NCBI GenBank assembly: GCA_965222855.1
Contig: CBDCUL010000016.1
Span: 1 to 54,020 of the forward strand
Direction of reading: 5' to 3'
DNA: 54,020 nucleotides
Origin: JABABV01 sp965222855
GTDB taxonomy: Bacteria; Bacillota_I; Bacilli_A; Mycoplasmatales; JABABV01
Part shown: positions 38,723 to 48,777 of the stretch, one piece after another
Layout: each line of letters opens with the position of its first letter
How positions within the stretch are numbered: the stretch's first letter is position 1
The notes under the pieces: model-generated
Database searches by the model: none
What the model was told of the DNA's origin: nothing
The model's input: only the letters and a program-made list of their open reading frames with translations
Position numbers and translations under genes: made by a program

Positions 38723-41452
38723 TTAACTAATGTTTGAAAAACAAGATTTACAAATTTCTTGGTCATGAATATCATTGGCTGGGACAATATGTCAACAACG
38801 AAAACATTTTAAACCATTCGCTTTTTCAGCACTAATTTTAATAATATCATTAGTGTTGTATTTAATATCTAATTGCGAAACAATTAGTAATTGAGCCATA
38901 TTATCATTTTCAAATATACGATATTTTTCTGGTAAATCTAGTGTTAATTTTGCTTCTAAAGATTTACCAATAATTTTATCATTACGCATCATTTCTAATT
39001 TTTTGAAAACTTGACGACGTAATTCTAAAAACATAGATCATTTATTTTCTAATTCATCATCATTAGTAATTGAGTGTTTTTTATAAAATTCTAATAAATG
39101 AATTGAATCTTTTTTATCAGTAATTGCTAAATGTTGATAAGCTTCCTCAGCTGTCGTTACTAAGATTGGTGCTAGGATAATTAACATATCTTGAAGAATA
39201 ATAAATAATGTGCTTTGCACTTGTAAACGACGGGTTGATTTTGCTTTTAAGATATATAAAATATCTTTAGCAAAATCAAAATAGAAACTACTTAAAATTT
39301 CGACCATAAAATTCAATAAATCTTTAATCACTAAATGAATTTTATATTGGTCATAATAATTCATAATTTCTTGTTTTAATGTTGCCCAACGTGCTAATAC
39401 GAATTGATCAACACTAGCTAATTCAACAGCAGAATCAACTTCAAAATCAAAGTCAGCTAAATTACCAATCATAAAACGCAATGTGTTACGCATCTTACGA
39501 TAGTTTTCACTAGTTTGTTTTAAAATGTTTTGCCCAATATGAACATCATTAATAACATCACTAGAAGCAACTCATAAACGTAAAATATCAGCTCCTAATG
39601 TTTTAATAATTTTTAAAGGATCAATCACATTACCTTTAGATTTTGACATTTTATTACCAGCTTCGTCTAATGCGAAACCGTGTGAAAAGACTGCTTTATA
39701 TGGTGATTTTTTATAAGCGACATAACCAGTAATCATTGATGAATTATATCAACCACGATATTGGTCACTACCTTCTAAATATAAATCAATTGTTTTTGGC
39801 AGGTCATTGAATAATCCAGATAGCGCATAATGACTAACGCCAGAATCAAATCAAACATCCATAATGTCAGTTTCTTTACGTAATTGTTGATTACGATATT
39901 TTCCCGGTAATAGTTCATCAGCACTTTTTTCAAATCAAATGTTTGAACCATGAGTTTTGAATAACTCAGCAATATGAGCAAAAATTTCTTGGTCATAAAT
40001 TGGTTTTTTATTAACATCATAGAAAATTGGAATTGGTACGCCTCAACTACGTTGACGTGAAATACATCAATCACTACGATCAGAAATCATTTTTGCTAAA
40101 CGACTTTCTCCCCAACTTGGATGTCAAGAAACATCATTCGTAATCGTTTTTAAAATACCTTGTTTAATTGGATCAATTGAAACAAATCATTGTAAAGTAG
40201 CACGATACATTACGGGTTTTTTAGTTCTTCAATCATGCGGATATTGATGTTTAATAAATTTTAATTTTAATAGTGCTTTAGCAGCATCTAATTTTAAACC
40301 GATTGGTTTATTAGCATCAGCATAGAACATTCCAGCTAACTCACCAGCAGCACTAGTTAAAGTTCCATCATCACCAACATGAACAATCATTTCTAAATTA
40401 TTTTCTTTTCCAATTTTAAAATCATCTTCACCAAAACCAGGTGCAATATGGACTAGTCCAGAACCAGTTTCAATCGTAACGTGATGACCTAAAACAACTG
40501 GTTTGATTTTGTGATTAATTGGTTGAACATAAGTTAAACCAATTAATGCTTTACCAAAAAATGTTTTTAGAATTTCAAGATGATCTCAACCAATCATTGT
40601 TTTTAAACTAGGGATTAGTTCTAAAGCAACTACTAATTTACGACTATGATCAACTTTAATTAACGCATATTCAATATCTTTATTAACTGCAATTGCACTA
40701 TTAGCAATTAAAGTTCATGGTGTTGTTGTTCAAATAACTAGCTCAGCACTGTTATCAACAACGTCATTACCAGTTTTGATTTTACAAGCAACATAAATCG
40801 ATGGCGATGTATGTTGCGCGTATTCAATTTCGGCCTCAGCTAATGCTGATTGTGAAGAAGGTGATCAATAAATTGGTTTCAAATCACGATAAATTATTTT
40901 TTGTTCAACCATTTTAGCAAATATTTCAATTTGTTTTGCTTCATAGCGTTTATCTAAAGTAACATAATAATCTTGAAAATCAGTTAAAAGATTCATTGCT
41001 TTAAATTGGTTTAATTGAATTTCAACTTGGCTCAGTGCATATTCTTGACACATATTGCGGAGCGTTGCTTTTGTTATATCACTAAATTTAATTTTTTTAG
41101 TAGTTAACATTTTATGTTCAATTGGTAAACCATGTGTGTCTCAACCAAGAATGATTGGACTATAAAAACCTTGCATTGTTTTATAACGAACAACGATGTC
41201 TTTTAAGATTTTATTTAACGCATGACCAACATGTAAATTTCCATTTGCATAAGGAGGCCCATCGTGTAAAAAGAAAGTTTTATTATTCATTTTGTTTCTT
41301 TTTAGTAATTGACGATAAATTTTTTGATCATTTCATTGCGCACGATATTTAGCTTCTTTATTTGCTAAACCAGCACGCATACTAAATTCCGTTTGTGGCA
41401 TTAATAAAGTATGGTTATATTTTTTTTTCGGATTAACTTCTGCTTGTTTCAT
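38723..41452 (-). CDS. ileS: Isoleucyl-tRNA synthetase
   Basis: A 909-residue class I synthetase. HIGH motif in GPPYANGNLHVGHALNK, the editing domain (CP1) with VIWTTTPWTL and GSGLVHIAPGFGEDDF, the KMSKS motif in GNKMSKSKGNVIDP, a helical anticodon-binding domain and a C-terminal zinc ribbon (CFRC...CKSC). Continuous through many TGA codons. Start follows AAGGAGTATTATAA. It is in the usual position between the fts genes and lspA. No T-box leader is seen in the short upstream gap. Confidence 0.97.
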
Positions 41453-41584
41453 TTATAATACTCCTTTAAAACTTCGTAAATATGATTTTTTATTTAAAAC
41501 TAATTATACCATTTTTAAAGATATATATCATTAAAAAAATAATGATTGTGATTAGAAAAAAACAAATCATTATTTTTAAATTTA

Positions 41585-42001
41585 TTAATCTTCTTTTAAG
41601 CGCTCAATTCGTGAATTACGTTTCGCTTGACGAGTTTCAGCTCGACGGTCACGACCTTTTTGTTTCCGTTTTAAACGCGACATTTCTAAATTTAGTTTTT
41701 GAACTTCGTAATCTTCTTCTTTGTTAGTTGAAGATATTGATAAAATAAAGAAGAATAAAGCGATTAAAGAAAATGAAAATAAAAGTCAAAAACATAAAAA
41801 CATTGTTTTGTAAGAAGATTTCATCGCTTGAATAGCGCTAAGGACTGCACTTGTGTTATCTTGTCCTGGAGTGTTTTGTGCTAATAATAAGCGATATGAA
41901 TCACGGGTTGTCATTGCTGTTAAAAAAAACATTAAAGCAGTAATGAAAGTTGCTAAAAAACAAGCACCATATAGAAAGGCTCACTCTTTATTTTCTCGCA
42001 T
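41585..42001 (-). CDS. Hypothetical two-helix membrane protein
   Basis: A 138-residue protein of unknown function. Two membrane segments (about 9-30 and 62-90) are separated by a polar loop of about 30 residues, followed by a highly basic, Arg/Lys-rich tail. The start follows GGAGGTTATTC, a strong ribosome-binding site. It lies between sepF and ileS, so a division-related role is possible but not shown. Confidence 0.8.
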
Positions 42002-42059
42002 TGAATAACCTCCAATTAAACTATATATATAATAAAATTATAGCATAATGATTAAAAAG

Positions 42060-42437
42060 TTATTTTTGTAAAACTTCTTGTGCTTTATGAGAAATTTTAA
42101 TATGTTTTGGTGCAAATAAGAAAATTGTTGGTGAGAGTTTTTTAACTGAACCATCTAGCGTATAAATAACACCTAGTAAAAAATTAATTAATTTTAAAGT
42201 TTGTTTTTTATCAAGGCGCTCTGTATCAACGATCGCTGATCTTTTATGAATAATATGATTTGAGATAATTTGAACTTCACTAAAATCATGCGGTTGAAAT
42301 GTCATAATGCTTTTGGGATGCTCCTCAGCTTCTTGATAAATTTGTTGACGATCTTTATCTGAAACAGATTTTGAATCAGTACCTAATAATTCTTTTTCAA
42401 ACAATTCTTTTTTAAATAATCTTTTGAAAATCGGCAT
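42060..42437 (-). CDS. sepF: Cell division protein SepF
   Basis: A 125-residue protein that bundles FtsZ and anchors it to the membrane. The C-terminal SepF core is clear (KSIMTFQPHDFSEVQII; then DKKQTLKLINFLLGVIYTL and LSPTIFLFAP). The start is the ATG giving MPIFKRLFKK (amphipathic membrane-binding helix) after GAGGAGGTAACT; the ribosome-binding site lies in the end of ftsZ, so the two are coupled. Confidence 0.93.
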   Translation of the reverse strand: MPIFKRLFKKELFEKELLGTDSKSVSDKDRQQIYQEAEEHPKSIMTFQPHDFSEVQIISNHIIHKRSAIVDTERLDKKQTLKLINFLLGVIYTLDGSVKKLSPTIFLFAPKHIKISHKAQEVLQK

Positions 42438-42438
42438 A

Positions 42439-43683
42439 TTAGTTACCTCCTCTTCGTAAGAATGAAGGTAGTTCATCATCGTCATCAAAGTTATCATCAA
42501 CAATTTTATCAACTGCTTTAGATGCTTTTGAAACTGGTGTTAGTGGCACATTACCATCAGTAACAGCAATTGCCTCATTAGCTTCAGCTGCTCTTTTTTG
42601 GGCTGAATTAGATAGTTTACCAGTGGCGTATAGATGAATTTCTTCAGGTGTCATAAACGCTAATTCTTTTTCAATGTCACGTTTTGGCGCTGTTTCTTTA
42701 TCTTGGTCTAAACCAGTTGCGATAACAGAAACATAAATTTCATCACCTAATTGTTCATTAATTGAAATTCCAAAAATCGTGTGTAGTTCATTACCAGCAA
42801 CTTTCTTAATCGCTTCGACTGCTTTAGAAGCATCTAATAAAGAAATGCTTTGACCACCAGTAACATTAATAATTGCATGTTTAGCACCTTTGATTGATGC
42901 TTCTAAAATTGGTGAAGTGATTGCTTGCAACGCTGCTTTAACAGCTTTGTCATCACCAGTTGATTTACCAATTCCGATTAAAGCTCTTCCTTTATTAGCA
43001 GTTACTGTGCGAACATCAGCAAAATCTAAATTAATATATGCGGGAATTGCAATTAAATCAGTGATCGTGCGAACACCTTGACGTAAAATTGCATCAGCAT
43101 ATTTAAATGAGTCTTTTAATGGGATGTTACCGAATTCTTCTAATAATTTATCATTTGAAACAATAATTAATGAATCGACTGATTTTTTCATTTCCGCTAA
43201 TCCACGACTAGCATTTTTAGTACGTGTACCGCCCTCAAATTTAAAAGGAGTAGTTACAATCCCAATTGTTAGTGCGCCTAACTCACGAGCAATTTTAGCA
43301 ATGATTGGAGCAGCTCCAGTTCCTGTTCCGCCACCCATTCCAGCAGCGACAAAAACTAAATCAGTACCTTTTAATAATTCTTTAATTTCTTTCTCAGCCT
43401 CGACTGCTGATTGTTTACCAAGTTCAGGATCGGCGCCCGCACCTAACCCTTTCGTTAGCTTCTCGCCTAATACTAAGCGGGTTTCTGCTTTTGAAGTTTT
43501 TAAAACTTGTTTATCAGTATTGGCAACAATAAAGTCAACACCTTGAATACCTTCTTCAACCATTCGGTTAACGGCATTGTTTCCAGCGCCACCAACACCG
43601 ATAACTTTAATTTTGGCAACACCAGTTACAACGTTATTTAGTTGGTGATTTTCTTCTGATGATATTGTGATATCTTCAAACAT
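42439..43683 (-). CDS. ftsZ: Cell division protein FtsZ
   Basis: A 414-residue tubulin-like GTPase forming the Z ring. VGGAGNNAVNRM at the N-terminus, the tubulin signature GGGTGTGAAPI (about residue 110), and the T7 loop NLDFADVRTV. The C-terminal tail ends in DELPSFLRRGGN, the conserved peptide that binds SepF, FtsA or EzrA. All these partners are in the window. The start follows AGGAGGATATTT. Confidence 0.98.
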   Translation of the reverse strand: MFEDITISSEENHQLNNVVTGVAKIKVIGVGGAGNNAVNRMVEEGIQGVDFIVANTDKQVLKTSKAETRLVLGEKLTKGLGAGADPELGKQSAVEAEKEIKELLKGTDLVFVAAGMGGGTGTGAAPIIAKIARELGALTIGIVTTPFKFEGGTRTKNASRGLAEMKKSVDSLIIVSNDKLLEEFGNIPLKDSFKYADAILRQGVRTITDLIAIPAYINLDFADVRTVTANKGRALIGIGKSTGDDKAVKAALQAITSPILEASIKGAKHAIINVTGGQSISLLDASKAVEAIKKVAGNELHTIFGISINEQLGDEIYVSVIATGLDQDKETAPKRDIEKELAFMTPEEIHLYATGKLSNSAQKRAAEANEAIAVTDGNVPLTPVSKASKAVDKIVDDNFDDDDELPSFLRRGGN

Positions 43684-43736
43684 AAATATCCTCCTGATTT
43701 ATTTTCATATTTATTTTTTTAATGCTTATTTTTTGT

Positions 43737-44966
43737 TTACAAAAAACTTAACTGTTCTAGAGCTTTGTAAATATTATTTTCATTATAATTTATTCTTTTT
43801 GCTAATCTAGTATTAATAATATTGTGATTGTTTCAATAATAAAGACTTCCTAGAATAGCACTGAAATCTTCTTTGATTAAACCGATTGTTTGGGTTTTAT
43901 AAAATTTAAAATCAATATTTGGAAAGTGATGTTTGATAAATTTTTGAAAATTATGAATTTTCAAAAATTGACCACTTACAATAAATTCAGCATGAGCAAC
44001 ATCAACTCATAATTGGGCTTTTTTAATAATTTTTTCAAACGATTCTAAAATACGAGCATTAATAACTTTTGTTAAAAACTCAACTTTATACACGACAAAG
44101 CGATTAATATTTTCGAAGAATCGTTTATAAATTACTTTGTTATTTAAACGTTCTTCGAAATTAATACTTAGCATGCCATAAAGTTTAAAAATATCATATG
44201 CTCTTTTTAAACCACATTGAAAGAAATAATTAATATCTTGAATAATTTGTTTAATACTAATTTTTAAAAATTGATGACTTCAAATTATTTCATTATAATT
44301 AAATGAAATATTACTATACTCATTATTGAAATGACACATTACAACACGTTTTTTTAATTGTTTAATAGCAACTTGTTCATAAGCCATGCCAAAAGATTCA
44401 GCAACAATGCTTTTAACTTTTAAATCTAATTGATGAAATAATTTTTTAATTTGATTAATAAATTGACGATTTAATAAATAACAAAGTGCTTTAATTTTAA
44501 TTGAGCGATTAATTTTAGCATTAATTGGGGGATGTGAAAATGATAATTGATTATCAATTTCAAAACGTAGCGGAATAATATTGATGATGCTTAAATCTTT
44601 AACATTACGCATTACTTTAATGCGTTCTAATAAAATTTGATTATCTTTATAACTATATTTTTGAGTTGAATAATTACTAATTTCTTGAATGAAAGATAAT
44701 TTAAAACCTAATGAACAAACAACAATTAAAACTGTTTTTAATTTACATAATAATTGTGCTTCAATTTCAAAAATAGTATGTGATAATCAATGTTGAATTT
44801 TCGTAAAATTAAGAATTTGCTTAGTTTTACAATCAACAATTTTTGCAATGTATTTTTTCTTATACAAAACATCAACTTTCGTCGCAGTTGCTGATTGTTG
44901 ATTAGTAACTAAGACTTTAATTGAACGTAGATTAATTTCAACAATGAATTCAATTAGACGATCCAT
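43737..44966 (-). CDS. ftsA: Divergent FtsA-like cell division protein
   Basis: This 409-residue protein occupies the exact place of ftsA, between rsmH and ftsZ. Length fits FtsA (about 420). Sequence is very diverged. The phosphate-1 region reads IEFIVEINLRSIKVLV instead of D-x-G-(S/T), the phosphate-2 region CHFNNEYSNI instead of D-x-G-G-(G/A)-T, and the adenosine motif SGQFLKI instead of TGGGA. ATP binding may therefore be lost. The start at MDRLIEF follows GAGGGGG. Identification depends mainly on position. Confidence 0.7.
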
Positions 44967-45009
44967 TAATTTTCCCCCTCTCAACTAATTCAAAATTATT
45001 AATTATTAA

Positions 45010-45933
45010 TTAGCGTTTTTCAATAATCCGTAATTTAGCACTACGTGATCTTAAATTATTGGCAACTTCCTGGCTTAAAACTTTTTTAACTGAAATATTA
45101 ATAAACGGTGCTGAATCATCAAATTTAATTGGTAAATTATGTGGCAGCAACGATTTAGTTAAAGATTGAAAAATCTTTTTAACAATGCGATCTTCACCAG
45201 AATGAAAACTAATAACACAAATTCTAGCATGGGGATTCAAAATCTCGCTAACTGATGTTAATGAATTTTGAATCGCATCTAGTTCATTATTAACGGCAAT
45301 TCTAATCGCTTGAAAAGTTTTTCGAGCTGGATGTTTTTTACGAGCTAATTTTGCCGGATAGACTGATTTAATAATCGCAACTAATTCAACAGTTGAAGTA
45401 ATTGGTTTTAAATCACGAGCAGCCACAATTGCTCGCGCAATTCTGGGTGCTAGTTTTTCATCACCATAACGAAATAAAATATTTCTAATTTCTTCATAAG
45501 AATGAAAGTTAACAATATCAGCTGCAGTTTTAACTTGATTTTGATCCATTCGCATATCAAGTGGGCCATCATTATGAAAACTAAAACCACGCTGGGCATT
45601 ATCTAATTGTGGTGAACTAACACCTAAGTCATAGATAATGCCATCAATCCGATCGATCCCTAGCGCAGCCAATTCAATTTTTAAAAACGAAAAATCGCTT
45701 TTCACAATTTGAAAGCGGTCACTAATAGATGCTAATTTAACTTCAGAATATTTAATTGCTTCTTGATCTTTATCAAAAGCAATTAATTTACCAGTACTTA
45801 ATTTTTCTAAAATTAATTTAGCATGTCCGGCACGACCTAGCGTAGCATCGACATAAATTCCGTCTGGTTTAATTGCTAAAGCATCAACTAATTGATCCAG
45901 CATTACGCTGACATGGTGGTTACTCGATTTCAT
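45010..45933 (-). CDS. rsmH: 16S rRNA (cytosine(1402)-N(4))-methyltransferase RsmH
   Basis: A 307-residue SAM-dependent methyltransferase. Seen: HVSVMLDQLVDAL, the SAM-binding VDATLGRAGHAKLIL, FDKDQEAIKY, YDLGVSSPQLDNAQRGFSF, RKTFQAIRIAVNNEL, and the C-terminal RSRSAKLRIIEK. The start follows GGAGG. It is the first gene of the fts cluster here since mraZ is missing. Confidence 0.97.
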   Translation of the reverse strand: MKSSNHHVSVMLDQLVDALAIKPDGIYVDATLGRAGHAKLILEKLSTGKLIAFDKDQEAIKYSEVKLASISDRFQIVKSDFSFLKIELAALGIDRIDGIIYDLGVSSPQLDNAQRGFSFHNDGPLDMRMDQNQVKTAADIVNFHSYEEIRNILFRYGDEKLAPRIARAIVAARDLKPITSTVELVAIIKSVYPAKLARKKHPARKTFQAIRIAVNNELDAIQNSLTSVSEILNPHARICVISFHSGEDRIVKKIFQSLTKSLLPHNLPIKFDDSAPFINISVKKVLSQEVANNLRSRSAKLRIIEKR

Positions 45934-46293
45934 ATTTCCTCCGTTGTCTCAATTGTAATTAAGACAGTTTTTATTTTTGGTAGATAACTAGTCTACTGAA
46001 ATTTATAATTTACTAAAATTCTACTAATTTGATATTTAACATTTAGATAATCATAATTAGTAGTTTTTTAGTATTGTAATCGCAGTTTTTCTATTTATCT
46101 AACCTTATTATATATTATTTTGTTTATTATAGTCAATAACACGAAAAGAAGTTAATTTAAAAGACTTTTATAGAATATAGTAAAGTCTTTTCTGGGACAA
46201 TATTTTAGTAAAAAATTAGCACTAAAAAAATAGAAAAACTAAATGATGTTTTTCTATTTTTTTAATGAAATTATAAAATTACTAAATGCAATA
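45934..46293 (-). promoter_or_regulatory. 360-base gap before the fts cluster: promoter and leader, no mraZ
   Basis: No ORF resembling MraZ is found, although mraZ usually lies here. On the minus strand TTGACT (46131-46136) and TATAAT (46107-46112) with an 18-base spacer form a strong promoter, giving a leader of about 165 nt before rsmH. The leader contains an inverted repeat CTACTAATT/AATTAGTAG (46021-46063). The rpmF terminator lies at 46223-46263. Confidence 0.65.
46223..46263 (-). terminator. Terminator of rpmF
   Basis: AAAAATAGAAAAAC pairs with GTTTTTCTATTTTT across an eight-base loop, with T and A runs outside. Confidence 0.8.
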
Positions 46294-46479
46294 TTATTTA
46301 TCATTTTTAGTTGAAATAACTTTTTTACCTTTGTAAAAACCACAATGCTCACAAACACGATGTTGTTGGATATTTTGTCCACAATTATTACATGTTATTA
46401 GGTCAGCTGGTGATAGTGCTTGATGTGAACGACGTTTACGTTTAATCATCTTCGACGTTCTTCTGAAAGGTACTGCCAT
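46294..46479 (-). CDS. rpmF: 50S ribosomal protein L32
   Basis: A 61-residue protein of usual L32 length. MAVPFRRTSKMIKRKRRSHQ at the start and the zinc ribbon CNNCGQ...CEHCGFY identify it. The start follows AGGGGG. In Bacillus rpmF follows ylbM (tmcAL) and ylbN; here thiamine genes separate it from tmcAL. Confidence 0.97.
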   Translation of the reverse strand: MAVPFRRTSKMIKRKRRSHQALSPADLITCNNCGQNIQQHRVCEHCGFYKGKKVISTKNDK

Positions 46480-46542
46480 ATTATAAAACCCCCTACAATT
46501 CTTAAATTATTCGATTTTTATAAAACTATAAAATGCATAAGA

Positions 46543-46571
46543 ATTATATATTTATTATACGACTTTGTCAA
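46543..46571 (-). promoter_or_regulatory. Consensus promoter for rpmF inside the end of thiT
   Basis: TTGACA (46566-46571) and TATAAT (46543-46548) are separated by exactly 17 bases on the minus strand; the -35 element overlaps the last codons of the thiT-like gene. It gives rpmF transcription independent of the TPP riboswitch. Confidence 0.75.
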
Positions 46572-47214
46572 GATTATTTTTTTTAAAAGCAAATATTTTA
46601 CGATGAATTTTCGGTAATGGTTTAATGAAAAAGATGTTGTTTGCGAATGCAATACTAAATAAAGGGATTAAAACCATTAGCGTCACAATTCAAGTTGCTA
46701 ATAAATAAGGGTAATTAGTAAGGACACAATAGATCAATAAAGTTCAGCCAGTTGAACCATTAGTTCAAGCCACAAATCCAGATAGCGTTTCATTAGCTAA
46801 CGCTAAGATGAAACTTGTTGAGACAATTAAAACAATTAAAGCAACATTGTGCAATTTGTGATTATTAAATTTAAAAATTAATAATCAGATTGCCCCAAAC
46901 GCTAACAAGATATATTGCGTATAGTAGTCAAGCATCAATCCAATTACTGGATGTGATGGTGATATAAAGTAGCCAGTGCCCTCAAAAGCGTGAACGACAC
47001 CCATTACTAGTCCCAGAATAATTCCGGTCAAAATACCCCGTCTAATGCTCATAAAAATAATGACAGGCATGCCGATATTTAAAACGCCCCCACTAGTACC
47101 AATTGGAATTAAAGCACCAATATATAATAAGATCGTCATTAAAGCGATTGCCATCCCCATTTCGGCCATGAAATAAAGTTGATTACGTTGATAATTAATT
47201 TCAATATTTTTCAT
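46555..47214 (-). CDS. thiT: ThiT-like thiamine ECF transporter S component 1, under TPP riboswitch
   Basis: A 219-residue, six-helix membrane protein. The core (MAEMGMAIALMTILLYIGAL, GGVLNIGMPVI, FMSIRRGILTGIILGL, then HPVIGLMLDYYTQYILLAFGAI) follows the ThiT pattern. ThiT binds thiamine and works with a shared EcfAAT module. Transcription passes a TPP riboswitch and terminator (47271-47435), which strongly supports a thiamine-related substrate; HMP or thiazole specificity cannot be excluded. The C-terminus is about 30 residues longer than usual. Confidence 0.85.
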
Positions 47215-47270
47215 ATGTTTAAAAAAACCTTTCTCCTATTAATATTAAATTTTTTTAATCTTTAAAACAT

Positions 47271-47303
47271 AAAAAAATATTGAGATTATCATTAACTCAA
47301 TAT
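47271..47303 (-). terminator. Intrinsic terminator controlled by the TPP riboswitch
   Basis: AATATTGAG pairs with CTCAATATT and is followed by seven T's, between the aptamer and the thiT start; the arrangement indicates transcriptional attenuation when TPP is bound. Confidence 0.8.
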
Positions 47304-47346
47304 TTTATTTTTGATTTTAGAGCATTTTCAAAAGTCCAAATCAAAA

Positions 47347-47435
47347 TAAAAAACTACTTCTTACGCTAGCATTAACTAGATCAAGTTTTAAGAGTATTTC
47401 TCAGCCATTAAGGCACCCCTGAGTTTTAAAGATAG
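47347..47435 (-). promoter_or_regulatory. TPP (THI-element) riboswitch aptamer
   Basis: The minus strand has the conserved THI-box parts in order: CTCAGGGGTGCC, then GGCTGAGA, ACTTGATCTAGTTAATGC and TAGCGTAAGAAGTAG. These are the pyrimidine- and pyrophosphate-sensing loops of the TPP aptamer. A terminator follows before the ThiT-like gene. Confidence 0.95.
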
Positions 47436-47439
47436 TCCA

Positions 47440-47468
47440 ATTATACTATAAGGTTAAGTTTTTGTCTA
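47440..47468 (-). promoter_or_regulatory. Promoter of the TPP riboswitch transcript
   Basis: TAGACA (47463-47468) and TATAAT (47440-47445), 17 bases apart, place the transcript start at about 47434, right at the aptamer. Confidence 0.7.
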
Positions 47469-47481
47469 TCGTTTTGATTAA

Positions 47482-48150
47482 TTAAAATTTATCAAAACGA
47501 GCATGTTCAAAGCATTGATTAAAGAAAGCGATCTCTAAACGACAAACATCACCAAAAATGCGATTAAGATCTTTTAGTTTCGAAAGATTAATCGTGCGTG
47601 AATATTGATTAATAAAATCAATATAAGTATCAGTAATCATTTTGAAATCTTGACTAGCATATTCATCAATTCAAGATTTATATGGATGCGCTTCATCGAT
47701 GTGAGGATATTTCTTGAGCAGGCGTTGTGCTAAAGTACCATAACCAATCGTACAAGCGGCCAGTGCGACTAATAAATCAATATACTCACCTTTAACAACT
47801 AAGTTGTTAAAGTAGTTCGTATAGGCATTCGTTATTAAACTTGGAATTTCTGATTTAATAACATCAGCTTCAATATTATATTTTAATAAATCTTGATACA
47901 TTTTAGTTTCGCCATAAATGATCCCTTTAGAATTTTCAACAGCAAAAACCATTTCTTTATAATTCGATGATTTATAACCAAGTGCTAAAAATGCACGCCC
48001 ATATTCTAATAAATAAAAATAATCTTGTAATAAATAATATTTAAATTCACTAGGACTTAATTGGGCGGCAAATAATTTATCAGGAAATGAATGATTAATG
48101 TAGGCGTTTCATGATTTACGATTAAAACTGACTAATTTTTTAAATAACAT
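47482..48150 (-). CDS. tenA: Aminopyrimidine aminohydrolase TenA (thiaminase II family)
   Basis: A 222-residue enzyme that salvages thiamine breakdown products by hydrolysing aminopyrimidines to HMP. Active-site residues of TenA-C proteins are retained: Asp in LLQDYFYLLEYGRA, Cys in AACTIGYGTLAQ, and Glu in CRLEIAFFNQC. WIDEYAS is conserved. It is downstream of the second thiT-like gene in the thiamine run. Start ATG follows GGAGTCAGTTATT. Confidence 0.9.
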
Positions 48151-48213
48151 AATAACTGACTCCTCAATATTAATAATAATAATAATAACTACTCACTATC
48201 ATCATTAATAATA

Positions 48214-48777
48214 TTATCACTCTCTTAGTGTTTTTTGTTTAATAATCACTAACATAATTAATAATGTAATGATTAAAGTTGGGAGCGTATAAATTAAATT
48301 ATAAATAACACTAGCATGAAAACGCGAGCTTCAAGTGCCATCAGGGAAGAAATATCAGACCCCTGATAATGTTGAAGCGAGCAACGATAAGAGCATTCCA
48401 ATGATGACTGATAAGATTACTTTACGGACATTGATTGATTGTGATTTAAACGTTCAACCAATTAGCGCAACCGCTAACGGAACAACTGCATAACCAACAA
48501 TATAGTCTAATAAAAATTGACCAACTCCAATAATTGGAAAGCCATAAAACAAGACGAGTAATACCCCATTAAAACAAACTAAAATTACTGCTTTAGTTAA
48601 ACCACGGCGAAAAGCATAAAAAAAGATAATTGCATAACCTAAATTAACACTACCACCTTGCGGTAGTGCAAAAATTAAGCGCGAAATAATTTCTAATACT
48701 AGCGTTAAAGCTAACATTATCCCAATTTCAGCAATATTTTGCGTTGAGTTGTTGTAGTGGTTTTGTTTATGATTCAT
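48214..48777 (-). CDS. ThiT-like ECF transporter S component 2
   Basis: A 187-residue, six-helix protein related to the gene at 46555 (AEIGIMLALTLVLEIISRL; GGSVNLGYAIIFFYAFRRGL; GQFLLDYIVGYAVVPLAVAL). The ThiT spacing of RRG and the LDY/EY segment is kept. It has no riboswitch of its own and starts within the end of tmcAL (11-base overlap). It may carry thiamine, HMP or a thiazole. The final codon before the stop is TGA-encoded Trp. Confidence 0.82.

Noticed and set aside
39775..40074. Frame on the minus strand inside ileS
   Set aside because: It is a shifted shadow of the continuous IleRS frame, which carries all class I motifs.
41453..41584. T-box leader for ileS
   Set aside because: The gap is only about 130 bases and lacks the T-box sequence and a specifier-loop structure that I could recognise.
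43124..43546. Long + strand frame inside ftsZ
   Set aside because: Antisense to FtsZ; composition reflects reverse-complement codons and there is no ribosome-binding site.
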